The notes: generated by a model not told the origin, from the letters alone. Positions 7,973 to 14,882 are shown, numbered from the stretch's first letter. The stretch: DNA of 64,000 nt from Bacteroidales bacterium (GCA_017535665.1 JAFXTS010000020.1:30523-94522), one strand, 5' to 3'. Translations and numbers: made by a program.

Positions 7973-8951
7973 TCGCACCGACAGCATCGGCGACGTGATT
8001 CTCACCCTGCCGGTGGCGGGCGAGCTGAAACGGATGTTCCCCGACATCCACATCCTTTTTCTCGGTTCCTCCTACACCCGTCCCATCGTGGAGTGCTGTC
8101 CCCATGTGGATGAGTTTGTGGAATGGACCGAAATTGGTAAGTTGTCGGATGTTGATAAAGTGTTGGCTTTTAAAAAGATGCGGGCTGATACCATCCTCCA
8201 TGTCTTTCCGCGACCTGAGATCGCTAAATTGGCAAAGCGGGCAGGGATTCCCGTGCGGATTGGCACGTCGCACCGGATGTATCACTGGCTGACCTGCAAC
8301 ACGAAGGTGAACCTTTCGCGCCGCCACTCTGATTTGCACGAGTCGCAGCTGAACCTCCAACTGCTCAGTCCGTTAGGGTATGTGCCGCTCGTTAGTTTGG
8401 CGGAGGTGAGGGACAGGCTCTCGATGGTGCCGCCCGCGTTGGATGCTGAGACCCAGCAATGGCTCGACCCCTCGCGCTTCAATCTTATCTTGCATCCCAA
8501 GTCGAAGGGCAGTGCGCGCGAGTGGGGTATCGACCATTTCTGTCGGTTGGTGGACCTGCTGCCCGCCGACCGCTTTCACATCTTTCTGTGCGGCACGGCT
8601 GCTGAGCGCGAGAAGATGGGGACTTTGTTGGATAAGGTAGGGGAGAATGTGACCGACTTATGTGGCAAACTATCTCTTTCACAATACATTGCGTTTATCG
8701 CTTCCGCTGATGCGCTGGTGGCGGCCAGCACCGGACCGTTGCACATTGCGGCGGCTGTTGGCACGCACGCTGTCGGGCTCTATCCGCCCATGCGGCCGAT
8801 ACATCCCGGCCGGTGGAGGCCGTTAGGCGACCATGTCAAGGTGTTCTGTGTGGAGAAGGAGTGCGAGGCGTGCCGCCACACGATGGAGTGTGCCTGCATG
8901 AAGGCCATCAAGCCGGAAGCGGTCGCCCAGCACCTGATGGAGTGCTTGTAA
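7938..8951 (+). CDS. Heptosyltransferase-like glycosyltransferase family 9
   Basis: This 337-residue GT-B enzyme resembles ADP-heptose:LPS heptosyltransferases (WaaC/WaaF/RfaF). Seen: the N-terminal acceptor motif RTDSIGDVILTLPVAGELK, the central HPKSKGSAREW donor-domain strand, and the C-terminal STGPLHIAAAVGTHAVGLYPP motif near residues 262-282 that binds the nucleotide-sugar in GT9. A Cys-rich tail (CVEKECEACRHTMECACM) is common in this group. It starts inside the GT2 gene and closes the glycan operon. Its stop is followed within 10 bp by a copy of the dispersed GC-rich repeat. The substrate may be a heptose or another sugar. Confidence 0.88.
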   Translation: MQNITLKRLIISRTDSIGDVILTLPVAGELKRMFPDIHILFLGSSYTRPIVECCPHVDEFVEWTEIGKLSDVDKVLAFKKMRADTILHVFPRPEIAKLAKRAGIPVRIGTSHRMYHWLTCNTKVNLSRRHSDLHESQLNLQLLSPLGYVPLVSLAEVRDRLSMVPPALDAETQQWLDPSRFNLILHPKSKGSAREWGIDHFCRLVDLLPADRFHIFLCGTAAEREKMGTLLDKVGENVTDLCGKLSLSQYIAFIASADALVAASTGPLHIAAAVGTHAVGLYPPMRPIHPGRWRPLGDHVKVFCVEKECEACRHTMECACMKAIKPEAVAQHLMECL

Positions 8952-8956
8952 GGGGC

Positions 8957-9216
8957 TGAGATTCCGTTCCCTCCTATCGTCGGGAACGGAATGGTGGGTG
9001 CATTGGGGACACATGGAGGATTCGGTGAGGAAAAGTGTGCCGGCGGCACACAATCTTAGTAACCCCAGACAAGCGAAACGGAACGTGAAGCGCAGTCTGG
9101 GGTGGGGATGCGCCTTACCGCCACCCGCGGCACGCTGACAGGACGATAGCACCTTACGGCGGGTTTGCCGCGGAAGAACTGGGCGGGGGATAGAACAATT
9201 ATAATAGGAAAGGTTG
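8957..9216. repeat. Dispersed GC-rich hairpin repeat, copy 1
   Basis: Longest copy of a repeat also found at 12396-12566 and 13315-13534, with a fragment at 12087-12150, all in the same orientation. Hairpins in order: ATTCCGTTCCC (8961-8971), 10 nt loop, GGGAACGGAAT (8982-8992); GTGTGCCG (9035-9042), one base, CGGCACAC (9044-9051); CCCCAGAC (9063-9070), 24 nt loop, GTCTGGGG (9095-9102). A conserved tail contains TTTGCCGCGGAAG. There is no credible protein product. Confidence 0.85.
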
Positions 9217-9351
9217 AGATTTTTCGGCGAGCATGTGCAAAGCCCACCTCTTACGTCTTGATAATCCTGTTGTTTTTATCCGTTTCCGAACTTCTCAACG
9301 CTGCAAAGATACAAAAAAATCGGTTGAATCATCCTGTAAAATACAACCTTA
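9217..9351. other. Non-coding stretch between repeat copy 1 and a gene remnant
   Basis: No gene is seen here. It contains a minus-strand -7-like box at 9304-9311 (reads TATCTTTG) that faces the repeat copy, not a gene. Confidence 0.4.
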
Positions 9352-9489
9352 TTACTCAATAGCCTGTATCTTGTCGTATGTACTGAGGTGACCCTTGCTG
9401 TAATCGCTGTAGTTGAGCAGGTAACGCTGGATGTCATTCTCAAAGTTTTCCCCTTGGTTTGCTGAGTAGATTTTGTTATTCTTGTATTT
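9352..9489 (-). pseudogene. C-terminal gene remnant, or frameshifted tail of the next gene
   Basis: In the frame beside that of the 212-residue gene, an open stretch of about 45 codons reads KNNKIYSANQGENFENDIQR and continues with YLLNYSDYSKGHLSTYDKIQ before a TAA at 9352-9354. It has no start codon and begins exactly where the 212-residue protein stops. It could be the true C-terminus separated by a frameshift, or the leftover end of an older gene. Its GC-richer codons (AAC, TAC, AGC, CTC) favour the second view. Confidence 0.45.
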
Positions 9490-10114
9490 TCAAGTTCGTC
9501 CCAGCATTGTCATTGCAGTATTTGACAAAGTCTCGTAATATCTGCAGAGTAGCATCCTCATCTGCGAATTTGCACAAGGGAACAGAGTATGTGATTTTTA
9601 TAAGGTCATGTCTATTCTCTGGGATAAACATTTGCGGAGAATCTTTCAAAACGTTTTGCTCTATGATTTCCTCGGCACGCCAATCCAAATCAGGCGAATC
9701 ATTAGGCCTTATGGCTAAATAGAACATTAACCTGCTATCAGATTCTTCCGCTGGTGTGAAGTCTGATATATCGTAATCCCTTTTGCAGTCCTTGTAGCAT
9801 CCGGTATCGCTGACCTGAATAACGGAGAATCCTAATGTTTTTTTATCACCAACTGCTTGGTAGCCGATAAAATATTCATACACATAAGTGTAAATCCAGT
9901 CCCAGGCCGACTTGTATTGTCCGATTTTTGTATCATTTTTGGTGACATCGGAAAATCTTTTGTAGCCCCAGTTTTCATTGAATCCGAGTTTGACCCTGAT
10001 AAACCAGCACAAATCTTTCATTCTCCGTTGGTACTCGTATATTAAGCGGTGGGCCTTTCTGACCTCGCAAAATGTGGAAACTAATTGTTCTTCCATTGAC
10101 TTATTGGTTGCCAT
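9476..10114 (-). CDS. Unknown protein, second gene of a nuclease-like cassette
   Basis: Unrecognised 212-residue soluble protein, rich in aromatic residues (DLCWFIRVKLGF, WDWIYTYVYEYFIGY) and in Cys. It has no signal peptide, membrane segment or known catalytic motif that I can see. Its start (10114) lies 34 bp inside the upstream nuclease-like gene, in another frame, so the two are probably translated together and act together. Base composition is clearly more AT-rich than in flanking housekeeping genes, which suggests acquisition. Open coding-like sequence continues past its stop in another frame (9352-9489), so a frameshift near position 9480 may have shortened it. A partner role in a defence or mobile-element system is only inference. 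Confidence 0.7.
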   Translation of the reverse strand: MATNKSMEEQLVSTFCEVRKAHRLIYEYQRRMKDLCWFIRVKLGFNENWGYKRFSDVTKNDTKIGQYKSAWDWIYTYVYEYFIGYQAVGDKKTLGFSVIQVSDTGCYKDCKRDYDISDFTPAEESDSRLMFYLAIRPNDSPDLDWRAEEIIEQNVLKDSPQMFIPENRHDLIKITYSVPLCKFADEDATLQILRDFVKYCNDNAGTNLKIQE

Positions 10115-10815
10115 TGCAGTATAATTTTTTCGTTAATAATCTCATTATGTATTGCGTAAAATCCAATCTTGTGATTCTCCCATATATTTAATGCACATTT
10201 ATTAATCGTATATTGTCTTTCGGGCAATGTATTCATCCACTCTATCTTCAATACACCTTGCCGAGCAAACATTTCAATCACATCGTCCAAAATACGACAA
10301 ACACATCCGTTTTCGTCTTTTGTGTTTCGTTCATTGACAATCGCATTCAGCAAATTGTACCAACTCGCTTTATATACAGGGCAACCAGCTGCAATTCCAG
10401 GTTGCATATTCTCATTGCCTCCCATTGCAATTAGGAGAATAGGTTTTTCATAGTCATTGTTATTCTGTTCATTCTTAATCGATAGGATTTCATTCTCCCA
10501 TTGTGTCGGATATTGACCACTTGCATCTCCAATTTTTGCTTCAATAATGATGTCATATCCTTCCGTCTCAATCCATACATCAGGTTCTACGAAATTCGTA
10601 TTAGTCGTACCAGTTGGATCTGTATGCTCCCAAAAATTGAAGGATATTATTTTGCCGAAATCCATCGATGGCAAATCGTTACAACTATTCCTGAGTATTT
10701 CCCAGAAAATATCATCGGGTAGATACTGCAATAGACCAATGGATGAAGATGTCTTAAAGTCTTCGTCCATATAGAAGTCAACACTTGATTTTCCTTTGAA
10801 ATATGATTGGATCAT
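10081..10815 (-). CDS. PD-(D/E)XK nuclease-like protein
   Basis: This 244-residue protein has a restriction-endonuclease-like core: Asp79 in EPDVWIE and Glu92-x-Lys94 in IIIEAKIGD, with a following Gln101 and QW pair (GQYPTQWENEI), a common arrangement in PD-(D/E)XK nucleases. Strand ILLIAMGG follows. The C-terminal third has no recognised domain. It is the first gene of a two-gene, AT-rich, leftward cassette and overlaps the 212-residue gene by 34 bp. It could be a restriction-like effector or a recombination or repair nuclease. No methyltransferase is nearby. Whether it cuts DNA cannot be concluded from motif reading alone. Confidence 0.75.
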   Translation of the reverse strand: MIQSYFKGKSSVDFYMDEDFKTSSSIGLLQYLPDDIFWEILRNSCNDLPSMDFGKIISFNFWEHTDPTGTTNTNFVEPDVWIETEGYDIIIEAKIGDASGQYPTQWENEILSIKNEQNNNDYEKPILLIAMGGNENMQPGIAAGCPVYKASWYNLLNAIVNERNTKDENGCVCRILDDVIEMFARQGVLKIEWMNTLPERQYTINKCALNIWENHKIGFYAIHNEIINEKIILQWQPISQWKNN

Positions 10816-10885
10816 AAAGCAGAAATATAATGGAAATAATAGTCATCTCGCAACATCGCGATTTTAATACTTATTTGTCCTTGAG

Positions 10886-11277
10886 TCAAATAAATGGTTC
10901 GCTCGGAAAATATTTTGCGGTCGACTTGATGAGAATGTAAGCTATGATGGCTCCAATTATCAGATCCATAATTGCAGAATTTTGATGTTGCAATATTACA
11001 AAAAATATCAATCCCACAAATCCCAAAAATACTTGTTGAACAACCGGAAAAATTCATTCTTGCATTCTTCCATATAGTCCGATATTTTTCTTTCGTAATC
11101 AGAATATTGGTCGGATACTTTTTTGTATTCCTCTCCGTGAATGGGGTCGTCGTTTGGGCCGTACCATCTACGGCTCCCTGTCTTTTCGGCTGCAGCCTTT
11201 TCCTCTTCCGTTAGCAACTTTTCTCCGTTCACCCCATACTTCTTTGTAAATGCATGACAGATGCGGTGCCACTCCCA
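10886..11277 (-). pseudogene. Decayed gene: soluble fragment plus out-of-frame membrane segment
   Basis: A frame open from 11277 (a GTG at 11232 gives a 74-residue product) reads WEWHRICHAFTKKYG and later KISDYMEECKNEFFRLFNKY, stopping at 11008. The next frame, open from about 11052 to a TGA at 10886-10888 without an ATG before the hydrophobic part, encodes FLGFVGLIFFVIL and LIIGAIIAYILIKS, two likely membrane helices. The simplest reading is one gene broken by a frameshift near 11045, with its 5' end missing. No family is recognised. Alternatively the 74-residue part is a small intact gene. Confidence 0.4.
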
Positions 11278-11297
11278 TTAATTAGGGTGAGCATTAT

Positions 11298-11325
11298 TTT
11301 GTTCTCGAAAAAAATTGTATTTTTG
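11298..11325 (+). promoter_or_regulatory. Putative promoter (TTTG ... TAnnTTTG)
   Basis: TTTG at 11298-11301 and TATTTTTG at 11318-11325 resemble the Bacteroidetes -33 and -7 boxes, with 16 nt between them. No rightward gene follows. A terminator-like hairpin lies about 35 nt further on. Confidence 0.4.
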
Positions 11326-11420
11326 CAGCATCAAACTGTTTGAAGTCGAAAAGACGGAATAATCTCACACTCGGGATAAGGTCGCCCCTTTCAAGTGTGA
11401 GGTTATTTTTTTGTCTTCGA
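11326..11420 (+). ncRNA. Candidate small RNA with terminator-like hairpin
   Basis: Between the putative promoter and about 11420 lies a short segment that ends in a hairpin: AATAATCTCACACT paired with AGTGTGAGGTTATT (one G-T wobble), loop of about 22 nt, followed by a T-run. The layout of promoter, about 40 nt and terminator fits a small RNA of about 90 nt. It could also be a leader or attenuator left without its gene. The prediction rests on structure alone. Confidence 0.35.
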
Positions 11421-11547
11421 GATAGGGTAGGGACGTAGGAACTATGAACAAAAAAGGTTAACCCATCCTGTATGTTCCCGCGAAGGGCGTCCACGCAAAA
11501 GCGCGATTTTAAAACATAACATCCACAAATTCTCGCAGGAAATTCAT

Positions 11548-12009
11548 TCAAGCTTCAAACAGCGGTCGCCAGGAATTGTTGGGTTGAGTGTTCTGTTTGC
11601 CGCAAGCATGATAGAAAAACAAACAGCCTATTAAGGAATATATACGAATTTTACCCCTTTTGTTTACCACCAACCGTACACCTTGCGGTATCATGTAGAC
11701 ATTTTTATTCACCTTAACTCCATCGACAAAGCCGATATAACTATTGGGTTCAACGGAATATACTGCTGCGCTGTCCCTTTCTTTAACAAAAATAGGGTGA
11801 CAGGTTTTGTTGATAACACAAGAGGGCAGGTGTAGATTTATGAGTTGGATAATGCCGCATAGAAGAAATAAAAGCATTGCTATAGCACCTTCATCTTCTG
11901 GAATTCCAAAGAATGCGATTACACCAGCAATTCCAATAAAATCGCCAATAAGGTAACAGTTAAAATAGCGATTTATGGCACAAAAAAATCTTCTAAGCAA
12001 AGTTGTCAT
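11548..12009 (-). CDS. Small membrane protein, function unknown
   Basis: Unrecognised 153-residue protein. Residues about 20-36 (LIGDFIGIAGVIAFFGI) and 43-58 (AMLLFLLCGIIQLINL) form two membrane helices. A soluble beta-rich part follows (VYSVEPNSYIGFVDGVKVNK, YMIPQGVRLVVNKRGKIRIY) and then a possible third short hydrophobic segment (SLIGCLFFYHACG). It lies in the AT-rich accessory island with the same leftward orientation as its neighbours. A partial repeat copy (12087-12150) is just upstream. No promoter box is evident. Confidence 0.6.
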   Translation of the reverse strand: MTTLLRRFFCAINRYFNCYLIGDFIGIAGVIAFFGIPEDEGAIAMLLFLLCGIIQLINLHLPSCVINKTCHPIFVKERDSAAVYSVEPNSYIGFVDGVKVNKNVYMIPQGVRLVVNKRGKIRIYSLIGCLFFYHACGKQNTQPNNSWRPLFEA

Positions 12010-12086
12010 TATTGGAAATGGTTTTCCAATAAACGTAGCCGGAGCGAATATTATTATTCACCTTGCCATTCGATTATAAAGACAAC

Positions 12087-12150
12087 CACCTGTCGGCAGG
12101 TTTGCCGCGGAAGAACCGGGAGGGTGGAGAGAACAATAAAAACAGAAAGG
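12087..12150. repeat. Dispersed GC-rich repeat, tail fragment
   Basis: Only the tail of the repeat is present: GGTTTGCCGCGGAAGAAC, a G-rich stretch, then GAACAAT...AGAAAGGTTG, matching 9153-9216 of copy 1 in the same orientation. The 5' hairpins are missing. Confidence 0.7.
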
Positions 12151-12395
12151 TTGTTCATTTTCTTTGCTAGCGCCCAAAGAAAATGAACCAAAAGAAATGC
12201 GCTTTGCCGCTGTGCAAATTCCGGCTAAAATCGGGGCTCGTGCGCTAAACGGCGAAAAACTTGATGAGCTTCACTGCGTGGCGCTCATCTTCGGACAGTT
12301 CGCCGTTCTTTACGCTCACTCCCCCCGATTTCTTCACGCCGTAATTTGCAAGGCGGCGGTGGAATGAACCTGCACTGCTTGATTTCGCTTCATGG
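12151..12395. other. Non-coding stretch with a perfect 14 bp inverted repeat
   Basis: GTTCATTTTCTTTG (12153-12166) and CAAAGAAAATGAAC (12175-12188) form a perfect 14 bp stem with an 8 nt loop CTAGCGCC. The rest, up to repeat copy 2, contains short open frames with no coding character. Confidence 0.55.
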
Positions 12396-12566
12396 TGGGG
12401 TTGGCCGTGTGCCGGCGGCACACACTCTTAGTAACCCCAGACAAGCGAAACGGAACGTGAAGCGCAGTCTGGGGTGGGGATGCGCCTCACCGCCACCCGC
12501 GGCACGCTGACAGGACGATAGCACCGGACGGTAGGTTTGCCGCGGAAGGACCGGGCGGATGGATAG
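12396..12566. repeat. Dispersed GC-rich hairpin repeat, copy 2
   Basis: This copy lacks the first (ATTCCGTTCCC) hairpin. It keeps the GTGTGCCG-G-CGGCACAC hairpin, the CCCCAGAC...GTCTGGGG hairpin and the TTTGCCGCGGAAG tail. It ends directly at the hicB stop codon. Confidence 0.85.
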
Positions 12567-12971
12567 TTATACGAGTTGCACCGCCGCCAGTTCTCTACCA
12601 ATCTTATGGATGGCTGTCTGAATCTTTGACACCTGTTTTTCCGACACATACTGCCCCTGCTTATATTGCCGCATCAAAGAGGGATTGATTCCGGCGTATT
12701 TTGCAAATTGAGTCATATTCAGTATTTTATAATAGCTCAAGAAGGAAGGCATATCGTATTTATATACGAATGTAGTGTTTTTCAAATCGTCGGGATCTAG
12801 CTTGCCAGTTTCCTCAAACACCTCAATAAATTCTCTTACCGAATTTTCAAAATCGGCCTTAGCTTCGGCGACAGTGCTGCCATTACCATACATAACGGAT
12901 TTTGTGTCAGGCGAGAACACCCCAAATGTGCCGTCTTTGCCAATCTCAATTAATGCGATTTTCTTTTTCAT
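12567..12971 (-). CDS. hicB: HicB-type antitoxin
   Basis: This 134-residue antitoxin partner of a HicA toxin should neutralise HicA and repress the operon. The N-terminal half (IALIEIGKDGTFGVFSPDTK ... STVAEAKADFENSVREFI) is the partial RNase-H-like HicB fold with its conserved TVAEA helix. The C-terminal half (YYKILNMTQFAKYAGI, NPSLMRQYKQGQYVSEKQVS) is a DNA-binding helix-turn-helix. hicA lies 19 bp upstream on the same strand, the usual toxin-first order. Its stop touches repeat copy 2. Like other toxin-antitoxin pairs it sits in an accessory island and may be mobile. Confidence 0.88.
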   Translation of the reverse strand: MKKKIALIEIGKDGTFGVFSPDTKSVMYGNGSTVAEAKADFENSVREFIEVFEETGKLDPDDLKNTTFVYKYDMPSFLSYYKILNMTQFAKYAGINPSLMRQYKQGQYVSEKQVSKIQTAIHKIGRELAAVQLV

Positions 12972-12990
12972 TATAATGTTGTAGTTACTA

Positions 12991-13173
12991 TTAAAAACCT
13001 ATCACTTTTTTCAATTTGCAATATAATCCGTACTTGATTTCCTGCGAGCCATGCCGCTCAATTTTCAGAAGTTCATCCTTCTCTGCATGAGCATATATGT
13101 CGTGATTGCCGCCATTTCTCAAAAGATACCATCCGTTCTGTTCAGCAATTCTTCTTAATTCATTCCATTTCAT
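12991..13173 (-). CDS. hicA: HicA-type mRNA interferase toxin
   Basis: This 60-residue toxin of the HicA family is a double-stranded-RNA-binding-like fold that cleaves mRNA. Seen: LRRIAEQNGWYLLRNGGNHD with the conserved GW...R..G..H, where His24 is the expected catalytic residue, and the second signature ERHGSQEIKYGLYCKLKKVIG (H-x-x-E-I-x-x-G). Length is normal for HicA. It is the first gene of the hicAB operon, with a -7 box at 13200-13207 on the same strand, 26 nt upstream. No damage is seen, so the pair is probably active. Confidence 0.88.
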   Translation of the reverse strand: MKWNELRRIAEQNGWYLLRNGGNHDIYAHAEKDELLKIERHGSQEIKYGLYCKLKKVIGF

Positions 13174-13199
13174 CGCACTGTAGTTAATTGAGTACGCTG

Positions 13200-13207
13200 C
13201 AAATATA
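13200..13207 (-). promoter_or_regulatory. Putative -7 box of hicAB
   Basis: CAAATATA reads TATATTTG on the minus strand, matching TAnnTTTG, 26 nt upstream of the hicA start. Confidence 0.5.
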
Positions 13208-13314
13208 TAACTTTTATGTTATATAATAATGCTTTGTGAAAAATCTTTTCCATATATCTATCAATTGATTACGAAAATATTTTAACAAATTAACTAAAAA
13301 TAGGCGATTTTTTG

Positions 13315-13534
13315 GGAGATTCCGTTCCCGACGGTAGGAGGGAACGGAATGGTGGGTGCATTGGGCTATGGAGGATGCGACGAGGAAAAGTGTGCCGGCG
13401 GCACACACTCTTAGTAACCCCAGACAAGCGAAACGGAACGTGAAGCGCAGTCTGGGGTGGGAACGCCACGCACCGCCACCCGCGGCACGCTGACAGGATG
13501 ATAGCACCTGACGGCAAGTTTGCCGCGGCGGCAC
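13315..13534. repeat. Dispersed GC-rich hairpin repeat, copy 3
   Basis: This copy is full in its 5' part, with hairpin arms ATTCCGTTCCC (13319-13329) and GGGAACGGAAT (13340-13350), and the same two later hairpins as copy 1. The 10 nt loop of the first hairpin, GACGGTAGGA, is the reverse complement (one mismatch) of the copy 1 loop TCCTATCGTC. It ends 7 bp before the stop codon of the 13542-14054 gene. Confidence 0.85.
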
Positions 13535-13541
13535 CTCATGA

Positions 13542-14054
13542 CTATATCCTCCCGAAGCCGTGCTCACGCTCCACCACTTTCGTCAAAGCCGACTCCAACT
13601 GCCCGATGTCTTCCCATGTCCAGCCAAGACCGCCTTTGCAAATCACAATCCTTTTTCCGCTTTTGGGAAAAATCCGCAGCCGGTCAAGACTCTTTCCTCC
13701 CCAATACACGTCCCATCTCATTCCTTCAAATGGAATGACAGTCTTCAACTGGCGATTCCCTATGGTATAATGTATTACCCTGATTTCCTGTTTGATATAA
13801 TCTACATAAACCACATCTGCCAAACTTCCCTTGTTGAGAAAAGAATAGAAAGGAGCCATAAACAAGCCAAACCCGCCACATGCCAGCACGTAACCTAAAA
13901 AGTGCTTTCCAACATCCATGATAATGCCTGCCAGAAAAGGCACCCCGGCAAAAAACAAAAAGAGAGGAATAAACCGTATCCAAAACCGGAACACGATGGA
14001 ATGCTTCCGCTTACTCCTTTTGATAACCCTGACGTATTGTGGATAATCTGCCAT
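13542..14054 (-). CDS. Small membrane protein, possible PH-like domain
   Basis: Unrecognised 170-residue protein. It starts with a basic cytoplasmic segment (RVIKRSKRKHS), then two membrane helices at about residues 22-46 (FWIRFIPLFLFFAGVPFLAG) and 50-72 (HFLGYVLACGGFGLFMAPFY). The soluble C-terminal half is beta-rich with a closing helix (SLADVVYVDYIKQEIRVIHY ... WEDIGQLESALTKVVER), which resembles bacterial PH-like domains. That resemblance is a guess from pattern. It is leftward, flanked downstream by repeat copy 3 and upstream by a low-complexity repeat. Confidence 0.6.
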   Translation of the reverse strand: MADYPQYVRVIKRSKRKHSIVFRFWIRFIPLFLFFAGVPFLAGIIMDVGKHFLGYVLACGGFGLFMAPFYSFLNKGSLADVVYVDYIKQEIRVIHYTIGNRQLKTVIPFEGMRWDVYWGGKSLDRLRIFPKSGKRIVICKGGLGWTWEDIGQLESALTKVVEREHGFGRI

Positions 14055-14079
14055 CTATAATACGGTTGAAAAACTTTCT

Positions 14080-14205
14080 CGCCCCCATCCTTTCATCCCT
14101 TCATCCTCACCATTAACCTCTTCACACCTTCACTCCTTCACTCCTTAACTTCTTAACTCTCAACTCTCAACTTTCAATTTTCAATTCTCAATTCTCAATT
14201 CTCAT
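14080..14205. repeat. Low-complexity CTTCACTCCTT / CTCAATT repeat
   Basis: Short units (CTTCACTCCTT, TTAACT, CTCAACT, TTCAATTTTCAATT, CTCAATT) repeat through the gap between two leftward genes. I see no gene and no clean terminator. Confidence 0.7.
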
Positions 14206-14882
14206 CTCCCCACAATCTTCTCCATCTCTCCCGACAGCGGCGCGGTTACCTCCACGGTTTCGTGCCGCACGGGGTGCTCGAACCGTACACGATAGGAGTG
14301 CAACGAGATGGAGCCGTCGCGGTTGGAGCGTTTCGCCCCGTACTTCAAATCCCCCTTGATAATGCAGCCGTGCGCCGCCAGCTGCGCCCGTATCTGGTGG
14401 TGACGCCCCGTGTACAGCTCCACCTCCAACAAGGTGTAGTGGGTCAGCGTGCGTACCACGCGGTAGGCCAGCTCCGCCTCCACATATCCGGGCTTCTGGG
14501 TAGGGGAGACCGCCGTTTTGTTGGTGCGCTCATCCTTCTTTACATAATCCACCAGCTTCTGCTCGGGCACCTCCGGCGCTTTCTCCACCAAGGCCCAGTA
14601 AATCTTGCTGATATGGCGCTCCTTCACCAACTCGTTCATCCGAGTCAGCGCTTTGGAGGTCTTGGCAAAGATGACCGCCCCGCTCACTGGCCGGTCGATG
14701 CGATGCACCAAACCGCAGAACACATTCCCCGGCTTGTTGTAACGCTCTTTCAGGTACTGCCGCACCTCCTCCACCAACGGCACATCACCCGTCTTGTCGC
14801 CCTGCACGATCTCTCCCGCCAGTTTGTTGACGATAATCAGATGGTTGTCTTCGAAAAGGATGCGGTCGGCCAACGACATCAA
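14202..14882 (-). CDS. RluA-family pseudouridine synthase
   Basis: This 226-residue enzyme converts uridine to pseudouridine in rRNA or tRNA. The catalytic motif [20 protein letters not shown] is clear, with nucleophile Asp63. The later [14 protein letters not shown] motif, which positions the target uridine, is also present. There is no S4 RNA-binding domain, so it resembles the short RluA-type proteins rather than RluD/RluC. Its ATG overlaps the panB stop by 4 bp (14879-14882), so translation is probably coupled. It is the last gene of the operon starting with the PpiD-like gene. The target site cannot be predicted. Confidence 0.9.
   Translation of the reverse strand: MMSLADRILFEDNHLIIVNKLAGEIVQGDKTGDVPLVEEVRQYLKERYNKPGNVFCGLVHRIDRPVSGAVIFAKTSKALTRMNELVKERHISKIYWALVEKAPEVPEQKLVDYVKKDERTNKTAVSPTQKPGYVEAELAYRVVRTLTHYTLLEVELYTGRHHQIRAQLAAHGCIIKGDLKYGAKRSNRDGSISLHSYRVRFEHPVRHETVEVTAPLSGEMEKIVGR

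Noticed and set aside
8823..9247. Open frames through the GC-rich repeat, such as 8823-9152 and 9056-9247, with look-alikes at 12428-12649 and 13214-13567
   Set aside because: The shared peptide strings (for example CLGLLRVCAAGTLFL and PRVAVRRIPTPDCASRS) come from the repeat DNA itself, occur in more than one frame and follow the hairpins. Nothing indicates translation.
10812..11057. 81-codon minus-strand frame
   Set aside because: Its composition is not protein-like, and the overlapping hydrophobic frame (10886-11052) has a more credible membrane pattern.
11294..11551. 85-codon open frame on the minus strand
   Set aside because: It runs antisense through the candidate promoter-hairpin unit, with no recognisable domain and no upstream -7 box.
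12164..12367. 67-codon plus-strand frame between the partial repeat and copy 2
   Set aside because: It starts inside the 14 bp inverted repeat and shows no family resemblance. It is probably part of the non-coding repeat surroundings.
8957..13534. Possible CRISPR array or integron attC array
   Set aside because: Copies are about 170-260 bp, irregularly spaced and separated by genes. There are no short regular spacers, cas genes or integrase in the window.
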